Shown piece after piece: positions 11,501-21,023 of a stretch of 64,000 bases of DNA. The notes beneath the pieces are model-generated. The model was not told the origin of the DNA. It was given only the letters and a program-made list of their open reading frames with translations, and made no database searches. The stretch spans positions 117,304-181,303 of the forward strand of contig JACCIC010000359.1 in NCBI GenBank assembly GCA_018907035.1. Reading direction: 5' to 3'. The stretch comes from Sycobia sp. Sy_11 (Eukaryota > Arthropoda > Insecta > Hymenoptera > Epichrysomallidae). The first letter of the stretch is position 1. Every line of letters starts with the position of its first letter. The position numbers were made by a program, and so were the translations under genes.

Positions 11501-11802
11501 ATATGTATAGAAAATAAATCTACTTTGAGAAGTACTTAAATTGTTATATAACTTCTTGATCGAACCAAACGAATGACAAAACACCCATAGTAACAAAATT
11601 ATGTTTTCAAAGACTTGTCTACAGGAATAAATATAATAGAAATTTATATATAGGATTAAAGCATATATTTACTACTTAATCAATCAAATGATTACTCTTT
11701 TGAATTTGTGTAAAAGTCAGCTTTTACTTATATATAATTTTAAAATTATTTCTAAAAGTTCTAGAATTTTTAATTTAGAATATTCTAACAATTTATATAT
11801 AT

Positions 11803-12095
11803 TGTGGCGGGTGTCAAAAGGCGCCCGCGTCGACTCCTCCAGGAGATCGCAAACGACACGCGCACCATCCCACGCCGAGAGAAACCTCAAGGCGTGATGG
11901 CGTGCGCGCGAGCGTAGTATTACTCGGCACTATCTTCGATCCCCTTACCTCACCGCTTCACAAATCACGTGTAGCTGCCTGCGGAGGGGCAGTGAGGTTA
12001 TGTCACAAAACAGATGCCATCGCTCGGCCTGGAGTTCTGAATGTACTCGTGTTAGAACGTAGGAAAGATATAGTGCGTGATTCTTTTTTTATATA
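11803..12095 (+). mobile_element. LTR-like fragment starting TGTGGCGGG
   Basis: The sequence changes abruptly from AT-rich (ending TATATATAT) to GC-rich at TGTGGCGGGTGTC. About 290 bases of mixed sequence run into the mariner remnant. The edge position resembles the other LTR-like elements set in TA-rich DNA. The other end is lost. Confidence 0.3.
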
Positions 12096-12126
12096 TCACT
12101 TATGCCTTAAAGAATTGCGTTCCATG

Positions 12127-13149
12127 TCAGAATAGAGCGAACCATCACGTTCTATAAAAAAGCGGCTGTGGACAGTTAACCTCTTCGTTAACTGCTGATT
12201 TGCTAAGAACTTGGAAAGCCACGTTTCACAAGCCTCTTTTGAGTCCAACTTTACACCACCAAGGGCTTTCGATATGGACTGTTTCAAGCGGTCCAGTTTT
12301 TTACAGTAGATGGTAGAATTATACGTATGGCCATATGGGAACAGCTCATAGTGGATGACTCCCTTCCAATCCCACCAAACACACAGCAAAACCTTTCTAG
12401 CCGTCAAACCCGGCTTGGCCACTGTTTGTGACGTTCCACAGGTCTTGGACCACGGCCTGATATGGGTGATATATTTTGGCTTGATATTGTCGTATGTGAT
12501 CCATTTTTCGTCGCCAGTCACCATCCGCTTCAAAAATGACTCGAGTTCGTTTCGTTTCAGCAGCACATCGCAGGCATTGATTCGGTCCACAAGGTTTTTT
12601 TGCGTCAAATCATGCGGCACCCAAACATCAAGCCTTTTCTATATCCAGCCTTCTGCAGCTGGTTTAAAATGGTTTGGTGACTAACTCCCATCTACTGAAC
12701 GATGTAACGAGATGCCAACTGCCGGTCTAATCGATAAATTCCATAATTTGATCGGTATTCGTCGTCACAGGTCGTCCGCCGGCTGGCTTATCCATGGTGT
12801 CGTTTTCACCGGCTTTGAATCATGGAAACCATTCCTGTACGGTTTGAAGTGATAGCGAGCCATTCCCCAAAACACCATTAATCTCACGGAACGTTTCTCT
12901 AGCGGATTTGCCTTTGACGACGGAAAACTTTAAAATAGCGCGAATTTCGGCGTTAGTGAACTCCATGTTTACACGTCTATAACTTTTGAAAACAATATCC
13001 AAACTAATCACGTGTAGCATCGTTTTGTACGTTATGTCAAGATCTTTCAAATCATGTATAGTATTGCCAGAGACGAGCTCTGTAGCGCTTGGTACATAGC
13101 CGCGAAATTCATAAGACAAAAAGCCGAAGGGAGATATTTGACAACCTAA
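12127..13149 (-). pseudogene. Mariner remnant, catalytic core deleted
   Basis: The N-terminus starts at 12966 (MEFTNAEIRAILKF). A TGDEKWITYDN catalytic motif lies near 12510 and a KVLLCVWWDWKG motif near 12390. After DRLKQSI the frame jumps straight to SKALGGVKLDSKEACETW, so the segment with the second and third catalytic Asp residues is missing. The paralogue at 30738-31994 still has it. Stops and shifts lie between 12620 and 12820. The right end reads TTAGGTTGTCAAATATCTCC on the minus strand and abuts TA at 13150-13151. The left end is not found. The copy is defective. Confidence 0.8.
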
Positions 13150-13483
13150 TATAAAAGAGACACATGATATAGGCACTATGGTAGAGAAAGTTATAATATA
13201 AAAAAACAGAAGACAAATACTTCTGTACTTGTGACAATGCTTATAGACGTTGCTTTTGATTTGTGAAAAAAAATCAGCTGCTTGTGTTCACAAGACACTT
13301 TAGGACAGTGGATTCATTCATTAAAGTGTTATAAATATGAATACACCACCTGAAGGCTTTGAAAGTTCCTAGAAGGAAGAAAGCCTACTATCTACCATTT
13401 TATGAACATGTAGAGAGCAATCTGTTGTATTATTGGACTTACTGATTCGGAATATGTAAATATGGATACTGGCGATATAAAAA
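13150..13483. other. Intergenic, nothing recognised
   Basis: Unremarkable AT-rich sequence between the mariner remnant and the next element. Confidence 0.4.
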
Positions 13484-13970
13484 TGTAACGTTCCTTCTCC
13501 TTCCGCTTTAATTTTATTGGAATTCTCTGAGGTTTTCAGGATATGTGATTCGGATGGAGGAACGTATCACGACAAGTTTTCGGGTGAATGATTTGATACT
13601 CGTTATGTTTCAAAAAAAATAACAATATATATTTTCCTATAAATTATACAATAAAACAAAAATAAAACAAAATAGTAATAAATTTATAAAAAAAAAAAGA
13701 AATAACTTCTACTCTATTGGCATCTCGGTGTAGATACCCTGCAACATAAAAAAAATAACGATTTATAAATTAATTATTAGCGCTGGCATTTTATTTTATT
13801 TTCTGTCTACTTATTAATTGGATTATCTAAATTTCTACGAATTCAGACGGCCTTGACCCAGTGATTGCTCGTTTTGTTTACTCTATTTACTTAAACGGTT
13901 TATAGAAGCGGTCGGTCTATTTACACGGAGATTCTTTCGTAATATCTGAATAAATCTTTATTCTCTCTTT

Positions 13971-14006
13971 TATATCACGCTAAGGTGCGCCTTAGCTAGT
14001 GATATA
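13971..14006 (+). other. Hairpin with TGCG tip
   Basis: The outer stem TATATCAC (13971-13978) pairs with GTGATATA (13999-14006). The inner TAAGG (13981-13985) pairs with CCTTA (13990-13994) around TGCG. Confidence 0.7.
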
Positions 14007-14166
14007 TAAGAGTTCAGTTTTTTACTCAGGAATAAGTATTTCTTTTTCCTTAGTAAGACTCCGTTTTCCTTTTGATTTATTTTACAGCATTTACTTCTTC
14101 TATTTATAATATTAGTCGATCAACGTTATGATGACTTGCAGATTTTCGGTCGCCGGACGGTCTGGC

Positions 14167-14195
14167 ATTAATCCGAGGTGCGCCTCGTGATTAAT
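14167..14195 (+). other. Hairpin with TGCG tip
   Basis: The outer stem ATTAATC (14167-14173) pairs with GATTAAT (14189-14195). The inner CGAGG (14174-14178) pairs with CCTCG (14183-14187) around TGCG. Confidence 0.7.
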
Positions 14196-14205
14196 AACCG
14201 TCTGG

Positions 14206-14251
14206 TAATTTAATTCGACGAAAAGGAGCGCCTTTTCCCCGAATTAAATTA
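14206..14251 (+). other. Hairpin with AGCG tip, 12-bp outer stem
   Basis: TAATTTAATTCG (14206-14217) pairs perfectly with CGAATTAAATTA (14240-14251). The inner AAAAGG (14221-14226) pairs with CCTTTT (14231-14236) around AGCG. Confidence 0.75.
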
Positions 14252-14319
14252 GGTCGGTTTTAATTTTGTCTCCCGGCGGTTTTTCTGGATTATTTCCTAT
14301 GTGAAAAAGAATTACTTTA

Positions 14320-14348
14320 TCAGAAGTCGGGAGCGCCCGTTCTTCTGA
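14320..14348 (+). other. Hairpin with AGCG tip
   Basis: TCAGAAG (14320-14326) pairs with CTTCTGA (14342-14348). The inner GGG (14329-14331) pairs with CCC (14336-14338) around AGCG. Confidence 0.7.
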
Positions 14349-14570
14349 GTCGGTAATTTTTAACTCTTTTCCTACGAGTAAAGGGGTTTTTCCTTTGGCC
14401 TCGAGAAAGAGTTTTTTTTTTATCTAGGAAAAAAACACAAAATATTACCGGTCGGTAGATGACAGTTCTCTTCGTCACTCGAGAGGTATCCTTCCTCGAT
14501 GAGTGCCGAAAACGAACCGTGCTCTTTGCAAAATTTAGCGTACTTTTATACACGGAAAAAGTACGTTACA

Positions 14571-15631
14571 AAAATCTGATTGGTTATTATTTATTTAAAA
14601 CTACGGTAATATTGTTCCTATTGGTTAAATTATTTTATTCTATTTATTCTATTCTATGTTGTGTTTGTTTGTTTATTTATAGTAATCATTTCGTGTATAT
14701 GTCTGCCTATTTCTTATGATTTTACATTTATAATAACTCTTATCACGGTAATAAGTTAATTTATCCTACTCTTTTTCCCGTTACCAAAATAAAGCAGTTT
14801 TAGTTTCTGCTTCATTGAAATGAAAATCCCAAAATACCAAAAATGTTGATTTTTTTTGTTGCAGGAGTCTTTTAGCTACAATTTTCAAAACTCGTAATTT
14901 TAGGAGGAATTGAGAGTTTTGAGTTTTGCCAACGTGTAATTGATTCATGTGAGTTGTTACTTCGATATACACTCCTATTAGACAAAACGAATAAGAAAAA
15001 GTAACGTGAAAAGAATATATAATTTTTATTTCAAATGTAAAATATCATAAAAACATCATTATTTTCGAATGTAGAAGAGTATGATTGTGTATTTGAAGTA
15101 CTGAATTTTGTATAAGGAGTAAGTACAGCTCCTAAATTAATATATATTATTATAAATATTTAAATATATAGTTATTCATATAAAACAATTTTGAAATTTA
15201 TTTTTATATTATATATCATTATACTGTTATTGGCACTTTGTATAATTTATACAATTTATATAATAAACGCCTTTTACAGAAATTTTTTGTAAGAAAACTG
15301 TTACAGATTCAAATATTAAAATAAATTTTAATGAAGTAACACTATTTGACAATAGCACTTATATATTAGAAATTACTATCTTTTTCAATAAATATCTTTT
15401 CAATAGTTTCATTACTATTCATTCAATAGGTAATTATAAAAATTTTATTTTAAAATATATTCTTGTACGGTTGATTTTGTTTTGAGTATTCATACATTCT
15501 AATTTTTTGGAATCAATATTTTAGATTAAATAAAGTCAATATGCAAAATACAAAAATTATACATATATTGCCACCAAAAATATCACGATATATAATATAG
15601 AAATATTTTTTGTAAAAACATACGTATATAT
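14571..15631. other. AT-rich intergenic DNA
   Basis: No sustained frame, fold or repeat that I can name. Confidence 0.4.
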
Positions 15632-16737
15632 TGTAACGGGGTACTTAATTGTTAATCACCCGGTAGATATACCCGTTAACAGAGGTGCAAAGAACCCCGA
15701 ACGGATTAAATTGTTGAAAACAATCTTTTTGGACCGTAGGTTCTTTGCTGTTATTTATTCCTCAGACTTACCTTTATTTTCCCTGGAAATTATATAAATA
15801 ATAATATATTTGGATAAATTATCAGTAATCCAGGGAAAGACGGATTAATGATCAGGTACAGGGAAGAGGATGTGTCTAATATTTTCTACTATATAAGAAA
15901 AATAAAGTTAAAAGTAAATTTATTTTATTAGTCAATAAAATAATTTAAATTTTTATTTAATTTAATAAAATTATAACAATTGTTATTCTAACCCTACCTA
16001 ATACGCACCCGCGATCAACTAACGCGCGTATCTTTTCACACAGGGTGTGAGAGAGGTGAATTTATAAGTCTAACGGAGAGACAGAGCAACAAGAGCGCCA
16101 CCTTAAGAAGAACAAGGTGTACTATCAAATAAAACTGAATGCGCGCTAGCTACTCCTGCTATCTTATTCTATGATTATATCTCTCCGACTTTCTCACAGT
16201 ACTAAAGTTAATTTATTATATCTAATAATTTCAATCGGAAAGAAATTGAATAAAGAAAAGTAGAAGTATATAATATTGTACTGAAAACTAAAAGTACAAT
16301 AAATATATAAAAAGAAAAATACACCAATCTTAATACACCGACGCCGAAAAAATACGACCCAACAACGAAATGAACGTGAGCTCCTTGGTGTTAGATAACC
16401 GGCCGGTTTGAGTGCCTTTCCTCAGCAATAATCTTTTAATATTCAAGAAACTATCTTTTGCACTATTTATATAAGTGAACGAAATTTCATTATAACGATT
16501 GACTATTAATAATGACTTTTAATATTCGACAATGGCCAAGAGAACAAAAGAGAAAAATTTTTACTAACAAAACTTTGTCAGGTAAAAAAACTAACTATAT
16601 TATATTAATAATTTTCCTATATTATATTCCTCTTTATTCTCCTTCTCTCTCTCTCTCTTTTTCCCTTTTTCCCTCCCTTTTTTCCTATTTGTTAAAAATA
16701 TTAACATGTATAGGTCGAACTAACCTATACATGTTAT
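15632..16737 (+). mobile_element. LTR-like element, copy A (inverted partner 27305-28390)
   Basis: The left edge TGTAACGGGGTAC follows TATATAT; the right edge CCTATACATGTTATA runs into (TA)n. Non-coding. Blocks such as AACAGAGGTGCAAAGAACCC, the CGGATTAAATTG block, the 'acccgcgat...acgcgcgta' patch and the C/T-rich patch near 16630 reappear in reverse complement in the 27305-28390 copy, over the whole length. TG..CA-type ends, about 1.1 kb and no frame fit a solo LTR. Confidence 0.6.
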
Positions 16738-16739
16738 AA

Positions 16740-16741
<2 letters not shown>

Positions 16742-16778
<37 letters not shown>
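16742..16778. repeat. (TA)n microsatellite
   Basis: TA tract at the right edge of the LTR-like element. Confidence 0.95.
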
Positions 16779-16779
<1 letters not shown>

Positions 16780-16781
<2 letters not shown>

Positions 16782-17391
16782 ATTTAAATAATTATAATGT
16801 AGAATATAGTATGCCATTAAATTTAGAAGCTGTACTTGCTCCTTATATAAAATCCAATCCTATTAAATACGCAATCATACTGTTCTGCTTACTTTCCCAG
16901 AAGATGGTGATTTTATATTTTTCATTTAAAGTAAAAATTATATATTCTTCCCACTCTAATTTTTCTCTATTTTGCATATTAGACGCCTTGGAAGTAAAAT
17001 AATAGCTATCTTGATTGCATTAACATCAGATTACATCTATAATATTAATATGAACACTTACGAACAATCAAACTGTCCCCCCTCAAAACTTCAATTTATT
17101 AATTATTTATACTTTACATGGCCATTTCAAATTAAAAATAAAGAAGTGCATACGTATTATACGATTTGTTTTGTTATTCATACGTAATAAATTAATATAT
17201 TTTTACTATTTATTTTATTTTTATTGTTATTGAAATAAAATTTTAATTAGCTAGTATTTTTATTGAAAAAAGTTAAATCTGGAGATAATTTACATTATAG
17301 GAGAGAAAAAAATAATCCAACAGAAAACATGACCAAGAATTGTATCAAGACCCATCTCCATTCATCAGGTAATCATTATATTAATACCTGC

Positions 17392-17445
<54 letters not shown>

Positions 17446-17790
17446 CGGATCAGCTGTACGACATTTGTCGAGAGGTTGGGTCGACTCTGTTCGGATCTGT
17501 GGTTCATTCGTTTAGAAAATCGTAAATACTCGCATGCTGTCTATCAAATCGTATACAATGCGATGTTGCCACTACTTTTTACACGATTTTGGAAAGAGTG
17601 TTGAACGCTTTGATAGAATATACCAGCTGCCAGCGTGATGATATGATTTGCTCAAATACATGATTCTTTTTTCTGATTATTACAGATTTAGTATGATAAA
17701 GTAATTTATTTACACAAGTTATTATTAAATCAAAATAATGATTAATAAAATTTTCATTTAATTAAAAATTTAAAATAACATCTTATTAAA
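16780..17790. other. AT-rich intergenic DNA with a (TA)n tract at 17394-17442
   Basis: No recognisable gene. The patch 17450-17620 has more balanced composition but no identifiable product. Confidence 0.4.
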
Positions 17791-17850
17791 TCATATCATA
17801 TCATATCATATCATATCATATCATATCATATCATAACATATTATATCATA
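17791..17850. repeat. (TCATA)n microsatellite
   Basis: About nine near-perfect TCATA units, then degenerate units, directly before the Helitron-like 5' end. Confidence 0.9.
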
Positions 17851-18279
17851 TCATACTAATTTATAAAGACATAGCGTATTTTTGTTTGTACGCGATAACC
17901 GAAAAAACTACTGAATCGATTGTTCTGAAATTTGACATATAAATTCTATATTATCTTGGCAAGGACATAGGCTAAGTTTTTTATTGAAAATCATTTTAAT
18001 TTCATCAATAAATTAAGTTAATGGTTTGAACAATCAGTTTCACCAGCGGCCACTAAATGGCGTCTTAAATCACGAACATCAAGTCAAAGTAGTTCGCTTA
18101 AAGTATTAATACCAGGCCAGTTCAAACGAATGTTTATATCCAACTTTGAGATTCGTATCCTAAAGAAGGTGTGGCATTAGTTGGTATTACCTTTTTTGTT
18201 CTTAAGGTTAATCTGACACTACACTCACACCTTATGAATATCTTTTGATTTTTGTAAATTTTGTTTTGTCTTACATGAG

Positions 18280-18316
<37 letters not shown>

Positions 18317-19695
18317 TTCTCTGTCTTTTTTCTCCTTCTCTTATAAAATGGTTCTGTCAAATAATACTGATTAAAATTTGTGACGATAATTATATTTTGA
18401 TTTTTATACATTATATTAACTTCAGAATTGTGACAAGAGACTGTTTTGTTTTTAGTTTGAACAAAAGAAATGATTGCAAAATAGGATTCTTTTACCAACA
18501 ACCTCGAAACTATATATATATTATATCGTCACTTCTGCATAAAAAGGAAATATTCATCGTCTGCTTAAAAAATATGCTATTCGCCATACCATTTTGCTTG
18601 AATTTCAGTTGGTGGCACTACGAAAATATTCACGGCATTTAATTGAAAAAACGAAAATATACGAAATATCTAATATATATTGTATGTATATTATATTGTA
18701 CATATTATATATACACATTTTAAATACGGTTTCTACTAAGAAATATTATATTAGCATGTACGGGCGGTTGATTACGATATCCCGTTGCCTCAAGACGATT
18801 TCTATACGCAATTGTGTGTTTGGATGATAGAATGCGATGTCCAAGTGTCTCTGAGCGATTTCAACGGGGAATATTATATTTAGTTGATAGAAAAGGACGT
18901 CCAAATATGTTGAAATTAATTTCTATGAGAAGATTCATGTCGAGACGGTACTCTTTCCGAACGACTTCTACGGGGAGTATCGTGTTTAGTCGTTAGGAAG
19001 CCATGCTAGCTTTCTCGGGATGACTTCTACTGGGACTATCGTGTTTAGTTAGTAGGAAACGATGAACGATGTTTAGGTTTGTCGGGACAACTTCTACGGG
19101 GAGTTTCGTGTTCGGATGATAGAATGCGATTTCCAGGTGTTTTGGAACGAATTCTACGTGGAGTGTCATGTATAGAAAGTGGGAAACGATGTCCAGGTAT
19201 CTCATTACGACTTCTATGAAGAGATTAGTATTTTATCATTCGAACACGCACACTCCCAGTAAGAGTCGTCCCGGGATAACTAGACATTGTATTCTACCTC
19301 CCCAACACAAAACTCTCTATAGCAGTCGTCCCGAGACATTTCCTATAGTCCGAACATGATGCTCTCTCTGTAAACGTTGTCTCGAGACACTTGCACATCT
19401 TTTTCTACCGCTCGAACTCGAAAGTACAATTTTTTCTGTTGAAGCCGTATTTAATATGCATATATATATATATATATATATTGTATAAAATGGTTGGCAA
19501 AATATTTGCTTTTTGAAGTGGACGCTACATTGAAGCAGCTTTTTATACAGAAGCGACGATAGGTAAATTACGATTAATTTTTTTATAGAAATATAGATTT
19601 TTATATATAATAGTACTTTTTACTTAGTTATTATTGAATTGTTTATGAAATCGGTTAAATTATTATCTCGGTCGAAGCCGAGACGAGGGATGCTA
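17851..19695 (+). mobile_element. Non-autonomous Helitron-like element, left copy
   Basis: The 5' end TCATACTAATTTATAAAG, followed by a GCGATAACCGAAAAAACTAC block and a CGATTGTTCTGAAATTTG block, resembles insect Helitron 5' ends. The 3' end has a short hairpin (CTCGG-tcgaag-CCGAG type, 19664-19679) a few bases before GATGCTAGT, the expected CTAG-T terminus. No Rep/helicase is encoded. It carries (CT)n at 18283-18312 and the 60-bp unit array at about 18720-19440, which switches strand near 19230. Helitron identity rests on the two ends and is moderately sure. Confidence 0.6.
18720..19440 (-). repeat. 60-bp unit array (array 2), strand switch near 19230
   Basis: From 18720 to about 19225 the units read on the minus strand (plus-strand landmarks CTTCTACGGGGAGT and GATAGAATGCGAT). 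One unit near 18901-18960 is disturbed. From about 19235 to 19440 the units read on the plus strand. The unit is the same as in arrays 1 and 3. Confidence 0.75.
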
Positions 19696-19696
19696 G

Positions 19697-19698
<2 letters not shown>

Positions 19699-19748
<50 letters not shown>
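19699..19748. repeat. (TA)n microsatellite
   Basis: TA tract between the two Helitron-like copies, directly after GATGCTAGTA. Confidence 0.95.
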
Positions 19749-19750
<2 letters not shown>

Positions 19751-19759
19751 AGGCATCCT

Positions 19760-20240
19760 GGGACAACTCTACTGGAAGTGTGCGTGTTCGAATGATTTTT
19801 TCGATCTCGAATGAGTTTCCCACCAACTATACCTGGCACTCCCCGTAGAAGTCGTTCCAAATCATCCGATAATCGCATTCTATTATCCGAGCACAAAACT
19901 CCCTGCAGAAGTTGTCCTGACATACCTAAACATCGCTTCCTAACGACTAAACACAACACTCCCCGTAGAACTCGTTCGGAAAGACCTAAATATCGTATTG
20001 TACCGTTCCGACACGAATCTTCCCATAGAAGTTAATTTCTTCATACCTGGGCGTCGTTTTCCATTAACTAAATAGAATATTCCCCGTAGAAATCACCCAG
20101 ATAGACCTGGATATCGCATTCTATCATCAGGACACACAACTACCTATAGAAATCGTCTTGAGTCAACGGGATATCGTAATCAACCTCCTGTACACGCAAA
20201 TACAATCTTGCTCAATAGAAACCGTATTTAAAATGTGTAT
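19760..20240 (+). repeat. 60-bp unit array (array 3)
   Basis: Seven to eight units on the plus strand, in 60-bp register from 19801 to 20220 with a single-base slip near 20040. It is the inverted partner of array 2. One frame is open over 19811-20035. Confidence 0.8.
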
Positions 20241-20299
20241 ATATAATATGTACAATATACTATACATACAATATATATCAGATATTTTGTATATTTTCG

Positions 20300-20300
<1 letters not shown>

Positions 20301-20351
<51 letters not shown>
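20301..20351. repeat. (TA)n microsatellite
   Basis: TA tract inside the right Helitron-like copy. It has no counterpart of this length in the left copy, so it expanded after duplication. Confidence 0.9.
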
Positions 20352-20355
<4 letters not shown>

Positions 20356-21023
20356 GTACAATATAATTTGCATACTATATATATCATATATACATAGTTT
20401 CGAAGTTGTTGGTAAAGAATCCTATATTTTGCTATTATTTCTTTTGTGCAAGCTAAAAAAACATAGTCTTTTGTCAGAATTTTAAAGTTAATATAATGTA
20501 TAAATAAAAAATATAATTTGTCGTCACAAATTGTATTCAGTATGATTTGGCATACAGAACCATTTTATGAGAGAAGGAGAGAGATATAGAGAGATAGAGA
20601 GGGATTTTCCCACGTAAGAGAAAATAAAATTTACAAAAATCAAATGATATCCATAAGTGTGATTAACCTGAAGAACAAAAAAGGTTACATCGACTAACGT
20701 CACACCATCTTTAGGATACGAATCTTAAAGTTGGATATGAACATTCGTTTGAGTTGGCCTGGTATTAATTCTTTAAGCGGACTAATTTGAGTTGATGTTC
20801 GTGATTTAAGACGCCATATAGTGGCCGCTGGTGAAACTGATTGTTAAAACCATTAACTTAATTTATTAATGATAGTAAAATAATTTGCAATAAAAAGCAT
20901 AGCCTATGACTTTCCCAAGATAATATAGAATCTATATGTCAAATTTCAAAACAACCGGTTGAGTAGTTTTTTCGGTTATCGTGTACAAACAAAAACACGC
21001 TTTGTCTTTATAAATTAGTATGA

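Larger units (their letters stand above)
13484..14570 (+). mobile_element. Hairpin-rich LTR-like element, 1087 bp
   Basis: The edges are TGTAACGT (13484) and ACGTTACA (ending 14570), which are perfect 8-bp inverted repeats beginning TG and ending CA. AAAA flanks both sides as a possible 4-bp duplication. No protein is encoded. Inside are four hairpins with GG-(T/A)GCG-CC tips (13971-14006, 14167-14195, 14206-14251, 14320-14348) and another strong stem at 14476-14505. The left edge matches the element at 1308. A solo LTR is the simplest reading; a non-autonomous DNA element is the alternative. Confidence 0.6.
19755..21023 (-). mobile_element. Helitron-like element, right copy, 3' end missing
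   Basis: Reverse complement of the left copy. Its 5' end (TCATACTAATTT on the minus strand) is at 21023, and similarity runs inward to about 19755, where it stops at the TA tract. Comparing 18031-18178 with its partner near 20700-20850 by eye, about nine bases in ten agree. It includes a (GA)n patch (20576-20605) matching the (CT)n of the left copy. With the left copy it makes a palindrome of about 3.2 kb. Confidence 0.7.
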
